A stretch of DNA of 64,000 nt from the NCBI GenBank assembly GCA_020081605.1, contig JAHREC010000045.1:1178001-1242000 (forward strand). The letters run 5' to 3'. Shown here piece by piece: positions 1 through 10,799 of this stretch. The position numbers and the translations under genes are program-made. The notes below the pieces were generated by a model that was not told the origin of the DNA, made no database searches, and saw only the letters and a list, made by a program, of their open reading frames with translations. Within the stretch, counting starts at the first letter, position 1; every line of letters starts with the position of its first letter. This DNA is from Albifimbria verrucaria. Its lineage: Eukaryota > Ascomycota > Sordariomycetes > Hypocreales > Stachybotryaceae.

Positions 1-241
1 TCCCAACATAATGGTCATTGACTACTCTGTAAGTTACATTAGGTGCCAAGCGGTGGACTAGTTCGTTGGCTGTCTCGAGGTAGTCGCTTCTCTTGAGAAA
101 CCTGAGCTCACGATTGGATGCGACACTGGCGGCCTCGGTGTAGCCTGGGCTCGATCTCAAGCGAAAGTCTTGAGGGTTGGTGCGTCCAGCGATGGCTGGA
201 AGCGCAGCACCAAGAAGCGTTAACAAGACCGTCGAGTACAT
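1..241 (-). CDS. Fungalysin-type extracellular metalloprotease (M36), N-terminal part only
   Basis: Only the first 80 codons lie in the window. The reading frame starts at ATG 241-239 on the minus strand and is still open at base 1. Residues 1-17 form a short hydrophobic signal peptide (Leu/Ala-rich, ending near Ala-Ile-Ala-Gly). They are followed by a propeptide that matches the fungalysin/thermolysin propeptide (FTP) style, ending in APNVTYRVVNDHYVG, a recognisable M36 propeptide segment. The family consists of secreted zinc endopeptidases (HExxH) made as zymogens; the catalytic domain would lie to the left of base 1 and is not visible. A TATA-like element (revcomp of CTATATA) sits near 460-467, about 220 nt upstream. 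Identification rests on the propeptide alone, so the exact subfamily is unsure. Confidence 0.82.
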   Translation of the reverse strand, partial: MYSTVLLTLLGAALPAIAGRTNPQDFRLRSSPGYTEAASVASNRELRFLKRSDYLETANELVHRLAPNVTYRVVNDHYVG

Positions 242-1986
242 CTTTCCGCAGCCGTTGGTGAAGGAGTGTGTCACTGTTCCAATGTCTGAACGAAGCGGTA
301 CACGAATTTATATGAGCCTTCGTCCATTCCAGCCTTCCTCAGCTTGCCGTTCTCCCGAGGGCGTCTGCCCTTGTCTAGAATCCCACCTTGTGCCGATAAA
401 GTCGTCCGGCAATTGCAAGATAGCCAGGGTTCAACATAAATGCTTACAAGCAAAACGTTCTATATAGGGAAGCATCAGGTGGAGATGATGAAAGTACACC
501 CATGGTAAAAGCGCGCGGAGCAGCAATGGGGAAGGTCGTTAGCCTTCGACCATCAAATTACTCCGGTCGGTTCTGCTCTCGGACTTTTGCAATCTGGCCA
601 TGCAGTATCCCACGCGCCTTCTCTGCACGAAAGGTCTGTGTCATCCTTACATAAGTTAAGTTGAAGCATGGATATCCATGTATTTCGGAGTCAGCACCAC
701 TCCTCACCCCCATCGGCTTCCGCGCGGAAACCCCGAACGCTCCTCAAAACCTTCATCATGCCCTGATTCTCGTTTCATTGAATCATAGCCCATGACTTGT
801 CACCCGCATAATACCTGTCTACCCATCTGGCCCTGGCCTTGTCTAGCAAATCGGATCTGCCTCTTTGCCGCTTATTAACATTGGACATAGAGACAAAACA
901 AGAGCCACCAACGAGATCGGAAGGTTACTTCCGATGCTACGCTTGGTCATTCATGCGAGTATTTGCCTAAAGCAAAAGAAACTCGTTCTTGTGATATGGC
1001 TTTGGGGCTGCTCTGTACGGGTGCAGATGGGCGTCCAGCATGGTCTCTTGTTCGCTGAACTTCCAAGTTAAATGGTCCAACCCAAAAGTACCATCATGCA
1101 CACTACTATGCGCGATATTTTGGTATTCAAATGATAGGTCTACCACGATTACACCCAAAGGATGCAACTTCAAGCATGTGTTGCCAGCATATTTGGTACA
1201 TGATTCTCTCCAATAGTAAAGTCGAAGCGTCGTATTGGAAGCAGCCATGTCCGACTGAGACCCCGCAGCGTATAAACCAAGCTATAAACTACGTTTGACC
1301 GAGAGGGCCTTCCATCACGGCTGATGGAGGGTATCATTAGGCATTCTTCCCCGCACTGCAACCTAGTTATGTCGCCCGTTGCGTTGGACCATGCATACAG
1401 TCCTAGATCTGTCTGCTTGCTTCTAATAGGCCACATCCTTATTACAATATCTCTAGCTGAGCTAACCATCTTCAAGTCTATCAATATGCCCATCTCTCAA
1501 GCTTACATTGACCTAAGCATTGGGTTCCCGGTCGTAACACTTGAACGTGAACGCGAGCAATGGCAATATCACTAGAGCATAGCAGTAAGCGAGAGTGCTC
1601 CTAGCCCATGAGTATTTGCTTATAGCAGCCTATATACTCGTACTCTTTTCTTTCATTCCGTGAGAGAACTCGAATTCTGTATCGAGCCATGTCTGCTGCC
1701 AATGATGTTGTATTACATGGAATATGTCGGGTTCGCTTGCGATATGCCTGTATTTTGGGCGAATGAATATCCTAAGCAATTGCATCCTCGGACTTCCTCT
1801 CTCTTCTTCCTTGTCTCCTCTTAGCTTTTGGTGACATGTGATATCGATATCACAATAGGCTGATTAGTCAGTGTTGCATGCAGAAAACGAGGCAGACAAC
1901 CACAGCCACAGCCACAGCCTGACCAATTTCAGGTTTTTGGACTACGGTAATATCATTATCAGAGTATAAAACGAACCGACTTCATA
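242..1986. other. Intergenic, divergent promoters of the protease and the STAND gene
   Basis: No convincing gene: the open frames here are short, mostly below 110 codons, and resemble no family. The right end holds a perfect CACAGC triplet repeat (1901-1918) 69 nt before the STAND start codon. The stretch probably contains both promoters and the protease 5' leader. Confidence 0.6.
1901..1918. repeat. (CACAGC)x3 hexanucleotide repeat
   Basis: Three perfect tandem CACAGC units lie in the leader or promoter region of the downstream STAND gene. Confidence 0.9.
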
Positions 1987-4900
1987 ATGGCTACTGGCCT
2001 TGAAGCTCTGGGCGCTGCTAGCGCTGTTATCCAGTTGATATCCTTTGCAGGCACAATAATCTCTCAGTGCACAGCGATATATGATGGCAAGCCAACGCCC
2101 AATGATAGCCTTGAAGAATATGTCCAGGAGTTAGGCAATGTAGCGACTCAGGTAGGAGCTCGCTGCGGAGTTCTTGGTCCATCGTCGGGAGCAGAAGAGA
2201 GGAAAGTCAGTGAGATTGCTCGCAAATGCCAGTCTGCTGCGCAAGATCTTCAAGCGGAATTGAAGCATCTCACTAAGATACAGCGGAAAGGCCAACTTAG
2301 CAAAGCAATACATGCTGTCGTTCAATCTTCAAGGCATCAGGGCAAGCTTCGACGCTTAGAGCAGAATCTCATAAGACACAAGGAAGTATTGGAAACACAT
2401 CTGCTCTCATACATATGGTAAGTATATCCACGTAGTCATGTATGGTCTTCTGACCGTGTCAAAGCACACAAGCTCGAGCTATCGACCTGCAACAGAGTCA
2501 CGAGTTTCAAAAGCTTTCCATAGATGTCCAGGACGTCGTGCAACAAATCGCGCAAGGAAGAACCCAGCTAGAATGTATGATTACGAGTGAACATGGAGAA
2601 ACTCGCACAATCATCAAAAAGGAAATTACTACAGCCCAAGAGCGAACAGGTGACCACATTTCTTCTGAGATCCAGAAACTTAGTCTTGCAACAACAACAG
2701 CCAGCCAGCGACAAAAGTTCCTCGAAAGCCTGAAGTCTCAAGATCTAAATCAACGGTACAATGACATATTAGAGCCGGAAGATGCTACGTTTGAACGCAT
2801 ATTCGTTTCCTACGAGAATTTGGCATTTGACAATGACAGCGCCCTGTCTGGGCAAGAATCTTGCGATTCAGGCGATAGCATGCGTGAGATAGATCAAGCA
2901 TGGGAAGAATTCATCAATTGGCTTCAAACCTCCGAGCCTATCTTCTGGGTACGAGGGAAGCCAGGCTCAGGAAAGAGCACACTGATGAAATTCATCGTAA
3001 ACAGTACCAACACTAAATATTTACTAGCCAACTGGAACTCGGAAGTGACCATTCTTTCTCATTACTTTTGGAAGATCGGCTCACAGCCTCAGAACAGCAT
3101 AAAAGGACTGCTATGCTCTCTTTGTTATCAAATTCTCAAAAGCAATCATGATATCATCAGTTATGTTCTCAACTCTTGGCCGCATATGTCATCATATAAC
3201 TTCTATCATGACTGGTCACTCCAAGAAGTGAAAACCCTACTTTTCATGGTTTTAGATTACGGAAAACAGCACTTTTGTATCTTCATTGATGGACTTGACG
3301 AGGTGTGCAATAAAGAAGGGCAGGGAAACATCATGGACATAGTTACACAATTTACACAGCACCAACGAGTCAAGATCTGCGTTTCAAGCCGGCCTGAAAC
3401 TGGTCTTATTCAGCGTTTGGAGAAGCTTAAGAGTCCAGGACTCAAACTTGAGCTTTTAACTGGGCATGACATGTACAGATATGTTCAGCAAAAGCTTAGA
3501 CCCTTGAGAGAAGATGAGACAATTTCTGCTTCAGCATTCAGTGAGCTCGTCGGTGAACTCGCTGTGAAAGCTGATGGTGTTTTCCTATGGCTTTACCTTG
3601 CAACGAAAAGCATTTTGGATGGCGCGTCACAAGGAGACAGCGAAGAAGAACTCCTCTTAAGATTGCAGCAAATTCCCGCAGAATTGGAAGAGTTGTACGC
3701 CGAGATGTGGAAGCGGCTGAATCATAATATGCCGATTTACCAGCAGACAGCAGCCGAGCTGTTTCATTACACACTCAATCCAAGGAGCTTCAGTTTCTTA
3801 GCTGAAAGACATGAGAACACGGCTTTGGATACCATACTTATCTCAACGCCTTTAGTGTTCCAGATTGCTTGTGCAAGAAGCTTTGCTTTACAAGAGGCGA
3901 TACTTCTAAAACTGGAGAATATTGATGATATGGAGTTTCTCAGAGTATGCGAAAAAGTAGAGAATGATATCCGCATCCGTTGTGCCGGATTGCTGGAAAT
4001 TCAACCTAGAACTGACTTCTGGAAGGAAAGTTGGCTGCAGCGCGGTCCTGGTTCTAACGAAACACTTCAATGGGTAACACGCCTTACTGCCAAGGTCAGC
4101 TTCATTCATCGCACGGCCCACGACTATTTGTTAGGTACGGAAGCTGGGCAGAACATTCTAAGGCATAATCCCATCCCTTCCACGAGTCAGAACTTGGCTA
4201 TTCTTAGAGGTACAATCTGCATGGCCTACGTTCTTTCAAGAAGAGTGCGACTGTGGATAAATATGGAAGGTATTCTTAGGGGTTGTTAACAGAAATATCT
4301 TCCAACACCAACAAGCAGATGAGTCAATCAACTTCAGACATTCTTATTGCACTGAATGATGCCTACAACCATGGATGCATTCGGGATAACTCGCCTTTGT
4401 GGTGGCCAAGACGCCTCTTCCTCAGTCACCTAGCGGCTTTCACTGTCTTTGATGACTTCGTAATATCTTCACTTAAGGAAGCATCTGTAACTACCGCTGA
4501 AGCAGTGTCGCGAAATATTTGGGAGAAGCAGTTTTGGGATTTTGTCAGACCATCCACAAGGCTTGTTGAGGAGCTAATAGCCTTGGGGACAAACTGGCAT
4601 AGCTACGGGATTTGCCTGTGTAGACTCCCCTTATATCATTAGTCCAGCAGGGTACTGCCTTCACGAGACTACTTATCCAAAGCCTTTCGTGGAGGAGCGA
4701 GATGTTTCCCAAGGGGTCAGAGGCCATGAATCTCCTCCAAATTGTGCTTGGCATGGCTTATACATGTCCCAGCCTTGATCGTTCCACTTTGGTATACAGC
4801 CATGTGTCGCGAGTGAAAATTGCAAATGGGGCCGCGTGGCTACGGCATTCAGTTGACCAGAAGCCAAACGCGAGTTTGGAACTTACAGCCAACCCATCAT

Positions 4901-5337
4901 ATCTTTTTTATGAGGTGGAGTTACGATTTATCCTTCGACAGCTGGTCATAAGACTAGTTGCCGAGGTTGATGTGCCTCCATCGCTCTTATCTCAATTTCA
5001 AGAGATTACCACAAGCCATGAAGAAGAACCCTACAAGCTACGCCTGGTTTTCGGTCAAGAGGGGTTACAGAAGGGCCCGTGTTACAAAGCTCTAGTACAG
5101 GAGCCATTCACAGCACTCAACGCGGCTGTTTTCGACTACGGTCTAAGAGACGCTGATCTTGAGCGTCAGAGATGCGAAAAAATATATAACGAATATTGCA
5201 AGCTACGCAGAGACGCTTCCATCATGGAACCCGTTCCATATAAAGACTCACTGTACGCATTAGCCAAGGAGGGGCTTGATATATGCACAGCCGAAGATGC
5301 AGGTATCGCATGTCCTAAGCGCTATGCCTTACGATAG
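1987..5337 (+). CDS. NACHT-type STAND (NLR-like) protein, frame broken twice
   Basis: Exon 1 is 1987-2417, then a 47-nt intron 2418-2464 (GTAAGT, branch CTGAC), then a long exon to 5337. Conceptual length is about 1101 aa if one base is restored at each of two runs, GGGG 4279-4282 and CCCC 4627-4630; the reading frame is otherwise open and conserved in style. Residues 1-140 form a helical N-terminal domain of the sort carried by fungal STAND proteins (SesA/Helo-like class, by resemblance). Walker A GKPGSGKST is at about 308-316, Walker B FCIFIDGLDEV at about 414-424. The remaining ~600 residues look like the alpha-helical C-terminal part of fungal NACHT proteins. I see no WD40, ankyrin or TPR repeats. 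Such proteins are cytosolic signal-transducing NTPases, several of which trigger incompatibility or cell death; this one's trigger is unknown. A 23-nt intron could also bridge the first break, but that is unusually short. Confidence 0.85.
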
Positions 5338-6340
5338 ATATGAACAGAACTGGTAAAATGCAGTACACGACCATGTTAAATTTTAGATCAATCATGTACT
5401 TTTCAAGAATTTGTACGTCGATGCAGTTTAGTTCATTTGTACTGTCAAGAGACCCTTTTTCGATTATGACGACAGGCAAGCTTGGTCTCAAGTATAGCGT
5501 TGCGTGGTGCTGTCTCCCTGTGTAACGCGGAGCAAGACCTGAACGTAGCCTGGGAGAAGATGTAAGAACCCACGACTCAATAAAGTATTATTCTTAATCA
5601 GATAGGCTTTCCCTAGTATAAGATCCGTGTCCTTTTTGTTAGATTTTCCCTGTCCTGGCCAAAAGAGCGGAGATCAAAGGCCACGACATTTGCGTGCGCG
5701 TCCAACTCGCTGCAGCAGACTGGAGGCAACGTAAGACACCAGTCACTAAGCCTGAAGCAGGCTGGATGGGCCGCCATGTTTGATAAGCAGCAACTGCTGA
5801 CCCTTGCAAGACGCTTGCGTGCCACAGATGCCCTCATTTCCGCGACTTCTTTGGGCATGGTGAAGTCCTTCTGGAAATGGCTCGAAGGGTGTGGCTGCGT
5901 GTCTGCCCATCGCTGGGATTGGCGCACTTTTGCTAGACTTCGATCGCGCGCTTGACGGTGTGACTCGACGATGATGAATCCTCCTTCTGCATACAGGAAT
6001 GAGGCTCTCACATTTGCCCCGGCCTTTGCTGGCGGCAATATGATATGGTGCCCACAGGGCAACGTCAACGATGCCATGGCAGCCCTACGAGGCCTCGGGC
6101 CAGACGTAACCTAGAGTCCTACTGACGCGAGGCATGATGACGATGAACGGCTGTTGCTCTAAGCATTCAAGCAATGATGGAGGCAAAACGATCTGTCCTA
6201 AGTGCGGAGGGTGCAGTGATTAAATGGAGATATAGCTACCCAGGCGTCAGCTTGAGGGTTGTGAGAATGGAAGCATTCGCAGGCAACAGAATAATCTACA
6301 GATATTAAGCGATTGCGCCTACTTTATTTCATCGAGGATC
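5338..6340. other. Intergenic between STAND gene and Zn2Cys6 regulator
   Basis: A minus-strand open frame of 154 codons (5613-6077) has no recognisable domain and an unconvincing composition. Nothing else is supported. Promoter of the regulator presumably lies at the right end. Confidence 0.5.
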
Positions 6341-8672
6341 ATGATACAACCTGGCAACGAGGCGTCCGGTGGCAGCGGAGACAAGCGGCCTTCAACCCGG
6401 CTGCCTGTCAACCCACGACGCCACAAGGTCGCTCCAGAACAGCGCAAAAGAGTTGCAACCGCGTAAGCAGACTATTCTCTACCATCAGAGCATCACCACT
6501 AACTCTCTCCATAGCTGTAACAACTGTAACGTCCGCAGAGTCAAGTGCTCCGGCGACCGCCCCTGCCGGCAATGCACCGCCTCCTCCCGCGAATGCGTTT
6601 ACCCCGTCAACGTGGACAAGGTGACCATTTCACGCCCAGAGTTGGATGATCTCCGCCGGAAGATTGAGACGTATGAGCGCGCGCTGCAGGACGCCGTTCC
6701 CGATGTCTCGCGTCTGCAGGAATTGCTGCTGCAATTCGCCCCTCCAGCCCTGTGTCGTCAACTTCGCCGAGCAGCGCCAGCCTTGTGGCAACCCCGGCCT
6801 CCGCTGCCGGCTCAGCCTCTGTGGAGCCTGAGGCTGTGAACCTGGCGGTGGTGACCGGAGGCGATGGGCTGGCCCCGGGCCCGGTGGAAGGCCGGCTGCT
6901 CCGGGATGCGGGCGGCACCGCGCGGTTCTTCGGAGCGACGAGTTCGGCGGCGTTTCTGGATCATTTGAAAGACTTTATGAGCGCCGTGGCACCGTTGGCA
7001 GTGGCGGGCCATATTGAAATGAATGAGGAAGCCGAGGACAGTGACGATGAGGGCGCGGAGAGCGACAACCGCAGCGCCATCTCATCCTTCCTGCGAACTC
7101 GGGGCACGTACAAGACACTGGACTCACGGCCACTGCAGACTCCTGAAGTGAACCCCTCTGGCTGCCTCCAAAGCCAGCCTTCGTCGCCATGCTAACCGAG
7201 CTCCGCCATGTAATTCAAGACGGCAACGGCGAATGGCCCAGCGGCGGCATCTACTGGTTTGGAGACATGACAACCATACCAACTCTTCCATCCGTCTCCG
7301 GAGCGTCTCCTCCTACTAGCAGCGACCTTGACTCACTTCGTCCTTTGGCTTTCCACCAAGCCGCTCTCGCAGTCATCACCCAGACCGCAAAGCAGACCCC
7401 AGCTCCCGGCAGCGTCAACAGCGCCGAAGCGTTCTTTGCTCGAGCGCACCGCTTGCTTGGTGGTAATCCGCTGGATACTTCCCACTACCGAAGTATGGGC
7501 GAGGTCTCAGCACTCTTGTTGATGGGCTTGTATCTCGTACAAACCCACCGTCGTGAGATGGCTGCTGCATATCTCGCTGCTGCTGTTCGCGTTGCAGTAA
7601 ACCTCGGTGCCCATCGTGGTTGGACAGATGAGTCGGGGAAGAGAGTCTTCTGGACAGCATATGTGCTAGATCGCTGGATGAGCTGTCTCCTAGGTAGACC
7701 ACCGTCTATTGCAGACGAAGTCATTCAACTCCCTCCACCTCAAGACGTTCCGTAAGTGATGGTCATTCCTTTTCCACATGCTTATAACTAACCAGTTTCA
7801 GCGCAATGCCTCCTTCTGCAGGACTCAGGGCTCACATCGAAATTGCACGCATATCTGGCCTCATTAATAACACATCCCACCGCGCATCCTCCGCAGACGA
7901 AGCCGCCCGGACCCTAGAGCGCATAACCTACATGCTCAACCGGTGGCAGACTCGGCTTCCTCCAGCCTTGCAACTTGGCGCAGGTATTGCCAAGGACCCG
8001 GCAAGCTGTCTGCTTCACATGCAGCACAACCATCTCATCATTCTGGCGACACGGCCCGTCTTCTTCTCTGCTGTACGGTCCACTTTTGCCGAACGTCTCG
8101 TGACGAAATCACAGCCGTCCATCGAAGCAGATCCCCAGCTACGCCACCTCTTGAGCTGCGCCGGCGCCGCCCAGCGCATCCTTCAACTAGCTCGCGCCGC
8201 ACAGCACCAGCACCAGCAGCGCCAGGACCGCAAGTCCATCTCGCCAGTCCACCTTCACGCAGGATTACAGTTCGTGCTCGACGCTACGACCTGCCTTCTT
8301 CTTCAAGAGCTCGTTACCGACGAAAACACCGTCGACGCAGAGCTACCATCGCGCAACGGTGCCGTCGACTTCGTCATGGGCTTATTCCGCGAGGAAGGCG
8401 GCGAGTTTGCACGAGACTGCGCAATGACCCTACACAGGCTCCGCGTCCTGGTCGGCCTCTTGAGGAGTCCCATGGAAGGTAGCCTCTTAGCTGGCCAGAA
8501 CACCAGCGCTTCGCTTGGTTTAGAGGCTCTATCTGGAGACGTGACGGCAATGCACATGGAGATGCACATTGATGAACAAGGCGCCTATGACGGGCTTGTG
8601 CAATGGATGGATAATCAATGGGCATTACAAGATTATGCAAACACGGTAAAAGCCGACGAGGACGACGATTAA
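6341..8672 (+). CDS. Zn2Cys6 transcription factor with Fungal_trans domain, frame broken twice
   Basis: Exons are 6341-6462, 6515-7751 and 7802-8672. Introns 6463-6514 and 7752-7801 both carry GTAAG donors and ACTAAC branch sites. Splicing the first intron builds the typical basic lead-in (APEQRKRVATACNNC). The zinc cluster at residues 42-68 reads C-x2-C-x6-C-x5-C-x2-C-x6-C, the GAL4-type binuclear DNA-binding motif, followed by a short coiled segment (ELDDLRRKIETYERAL). The middle region, around residue 375 onward (LLLMGLYLVQTHRR ... RVFWTAYVLDRWMSCLLGRP), is the Fungal_trans regulatory domain. Frame continuity needs one base each in CCCC 6739-6742 and CCCC 7153-7156, giving 743 aa. It acts in the nucleus; target genes cannot be read from the sequence. 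The tail ends in acidic residues (ADEDDD). Confidence 0.9.
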
Positions 8673-9009
8673 ATATACAATAATGTTAATAAGTCACGCC
8701 TTGGTTACGATGGAAAGATGATATATGAGATACAAAGGCGGCCGCTAGCCTCACAGGTTGAGATGCTCATGAAGATAAAAAATAATTAGAAACATGTCAA
8801 TAATTATTAATTTATGAGGGATATTAAATATTATGTTCTATATTATTTATTGTGTCCTAATCGTGTAAGTGTTGCGCTTGTATGGATTATATGGCTCTGT
8901 AGATCAGCCAGTTTCAGGCGCCTTTCGTCATCTCCAAACCACCAACCACATCTCATCATCATCCATCTGTCCCGTCGCATTAACCCACTTACAACTCCCA
9001 CCCACCGTA
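8673..9009. other. Intergenic between regulator and Nudix/IF-2B gene
   Basis: AT-rich first half (3' region of the regulator) and a C-rich leader before 9010. No gene seen. Confidence 0.6.
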
Positions 9010-10661
9010 ATGCTGGCCCGAGTACTTCCTCGCTCGCCATGCATCTCGCTCTCTGCTCAGTCATTTAAATCCGTGCATTTACCACGCTTTCAAACGCGCG
9101 CATTCGCAACCACAATGCCTCAGCTAAAGCACCGAGCCGTCGCAGGCACCTTTCTCTTCAAGTTCCCAAACGACGACCTCTCGCAGCGCCCAAAAGTGGC
9201 TCTGTTTCGCCGTAGCGACAAAGTCAGGACTTACCAGTAAATTCATAAGCCCTGCTAACACTTGTCAGAAGTCATCGCTGATCCGCATGTAGACACAAAT
9301 ACGCTCCCATCTCTGGCAGCGTTGAGGACTCAGATGCCAACCCTCTCGCTACAGCTTGGCGCGAGCTCAAGGAAGAAACCACACTTACCGCGCCCACAAT
9401 CCGTCTTTTCCGCCAAGGCAAGCCTTACTCGTTTGACGATGAATCCATCGGCCGCTCCTGGTCCATTAATCCCTTCGGCTTCATCCTCTCGGCCAGCAGC
9501 GACGAGTCCGCCATCTGCCTAGACTGGGAGCACGAGGACTACGCTTGGTTCGACCCCAGCGACGTCCAGAACGAGGCCGAGTTTCCAGGCGTTCCTCGTT
9601 TGTTGGAGAGTCTGCGCCGTGTATGGTTCGATATTGACCTGGGTGACAACGCGGGGCCTGCCTTGTCTGCTGGTCTGCGTGCCTTGCAAGACGACCATGA
9701 CAGCGGCGCCCGGCAGCTTGCGTCGCGGGCGCTGGATATCTATACCGATGTGCTATCTCGTCTAGATACGAGTTCCTCAGAAACTTGGTGGAAGAATGCG
9801 CGCTTCGCTGGGTGGCATCTGTGGAAGAATGGGCGAGAAAGCATGGGAGCGCCGATCCTCAGCGTCGTCCTCACCAGCCTCACCATTATTGAGAAGAAGC
9901 TTCCCAGGAAATTCCAGTGAGCCTCTACCAAACGGCTTCGTCGACGACATCATTAAGGATATCAAGCAATTCGCTCAGCAGCGCCATGAGTCCTCATCCA
10001 AAATAGCTGACTCCTTTTCCCATTTCTTGGGCGAAGCATTCCACTCATCCGAGACCATCACCATCCTCACACTTTCCTCAAGCTCCACCATCACCGCCAG
10101 CCTCACACGTCTACTTCAGCAGAAAAATCATCCTGCCCTTGATATCCGCGTCCTCGAGTCCCGCCCCTCTTTGAAGGCGTCAAAACCGCAAAAGCCATCG
10201 CAGAGGCTGCACAACAAAGCCCCAATGTGCGAGTAACTGTATTCACCGACGCCAGCGCCGCCGTGGCCGCTCACAACGTCGACATGGTCCTCATCGGCGC
10301 AGACCTAATCGACCGCACCGGCCGTGTCAGTAACAAAACCGGCTCGCTACCCACCGTTCTAGCCGCCAAGCACGTCTCGCCCAAGGCTCAGATTGTCGCA
10401 TTATCCGAAAAAGAAAAGGTCCTTCCGTTCGAACCGCCCGGTCATGAAGATAACGACGTAGAAGAAATCAGGAGTAGCTGGGCCAGTGACCTGAAGCCGT
10501 CATCGACGGACGTTTCTGTACGGAATGTGTATTTTGAGTGGGTGGGTGCAGACTTGGTTGACAAGTACATTGCCGAGGACGGAGTCATGACTTCAAAGGG
10601 AATCGAGGAATGGGCTGTCGAGATTGAGAAACGAGCAGATCACTTCTTCTCTAACCTATGA
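9010..10661 (+). CDS. Nudix domain fused to IF-2B (sugar-phosphate isomerase-like) domain
   Basis: Exon 1 9010-9236, intron 9237-9292 (branch GCTAAC), exon 2 9293-10661. The N-terminal third is a Nudix fold. The box around residues 84-107 (GSVEDSDANPLA then WRELKEETTL) keeps the REUxEE core but is one residue longer than the consensus, with Asp for the first Glu and Thr for the last Gly. The C-terminal part is an eIF2B alpha/beta/delta-type domain with the signature VLIGADLIDRTG and NKTGSLPTVLAAKH. The family includes guanine-exchange subunits and ribose-1,5-bisphosphate or methylthioribose-1-phosphate isomerases; a metabolic role fits the fusion better, by inference. One base is missing at CCCC 10164-10167. 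A second frame change near 9895-9920 has the opposite sign. Translation could start at 9010 (35-residue Arg/Ser-rich, acid-free, presequence-like leader) or at ATG 9115. Length is about 531 or 496 aa. Confidence 0.85.
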
Positions 10662-10799
10662 GTGTACTTCAAACATGCACAGAGTTTAGATACTTAAGAA
10701 TAATGAGTCTAAGCAGACGTTCTGCTCCCAACGCTTAACTTTGTCGCTGCTACACCTAGATTACAGATATATAACTCATAACAGCGCATTCCCATTGAC

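Noticed and set aside
4270..4292. 23-nt mini-intron in the STAND gene
   Set aside because: It would restore the frame, but it is far shorter than other introns here; a missing G in GGGG explains the break more simply and keeps GLLTEISSN.
5613..6077. 154-codon minus-strand frame
   Set aside because: No recognised domain, atypical composition and no supporting context; described only as intergenic.
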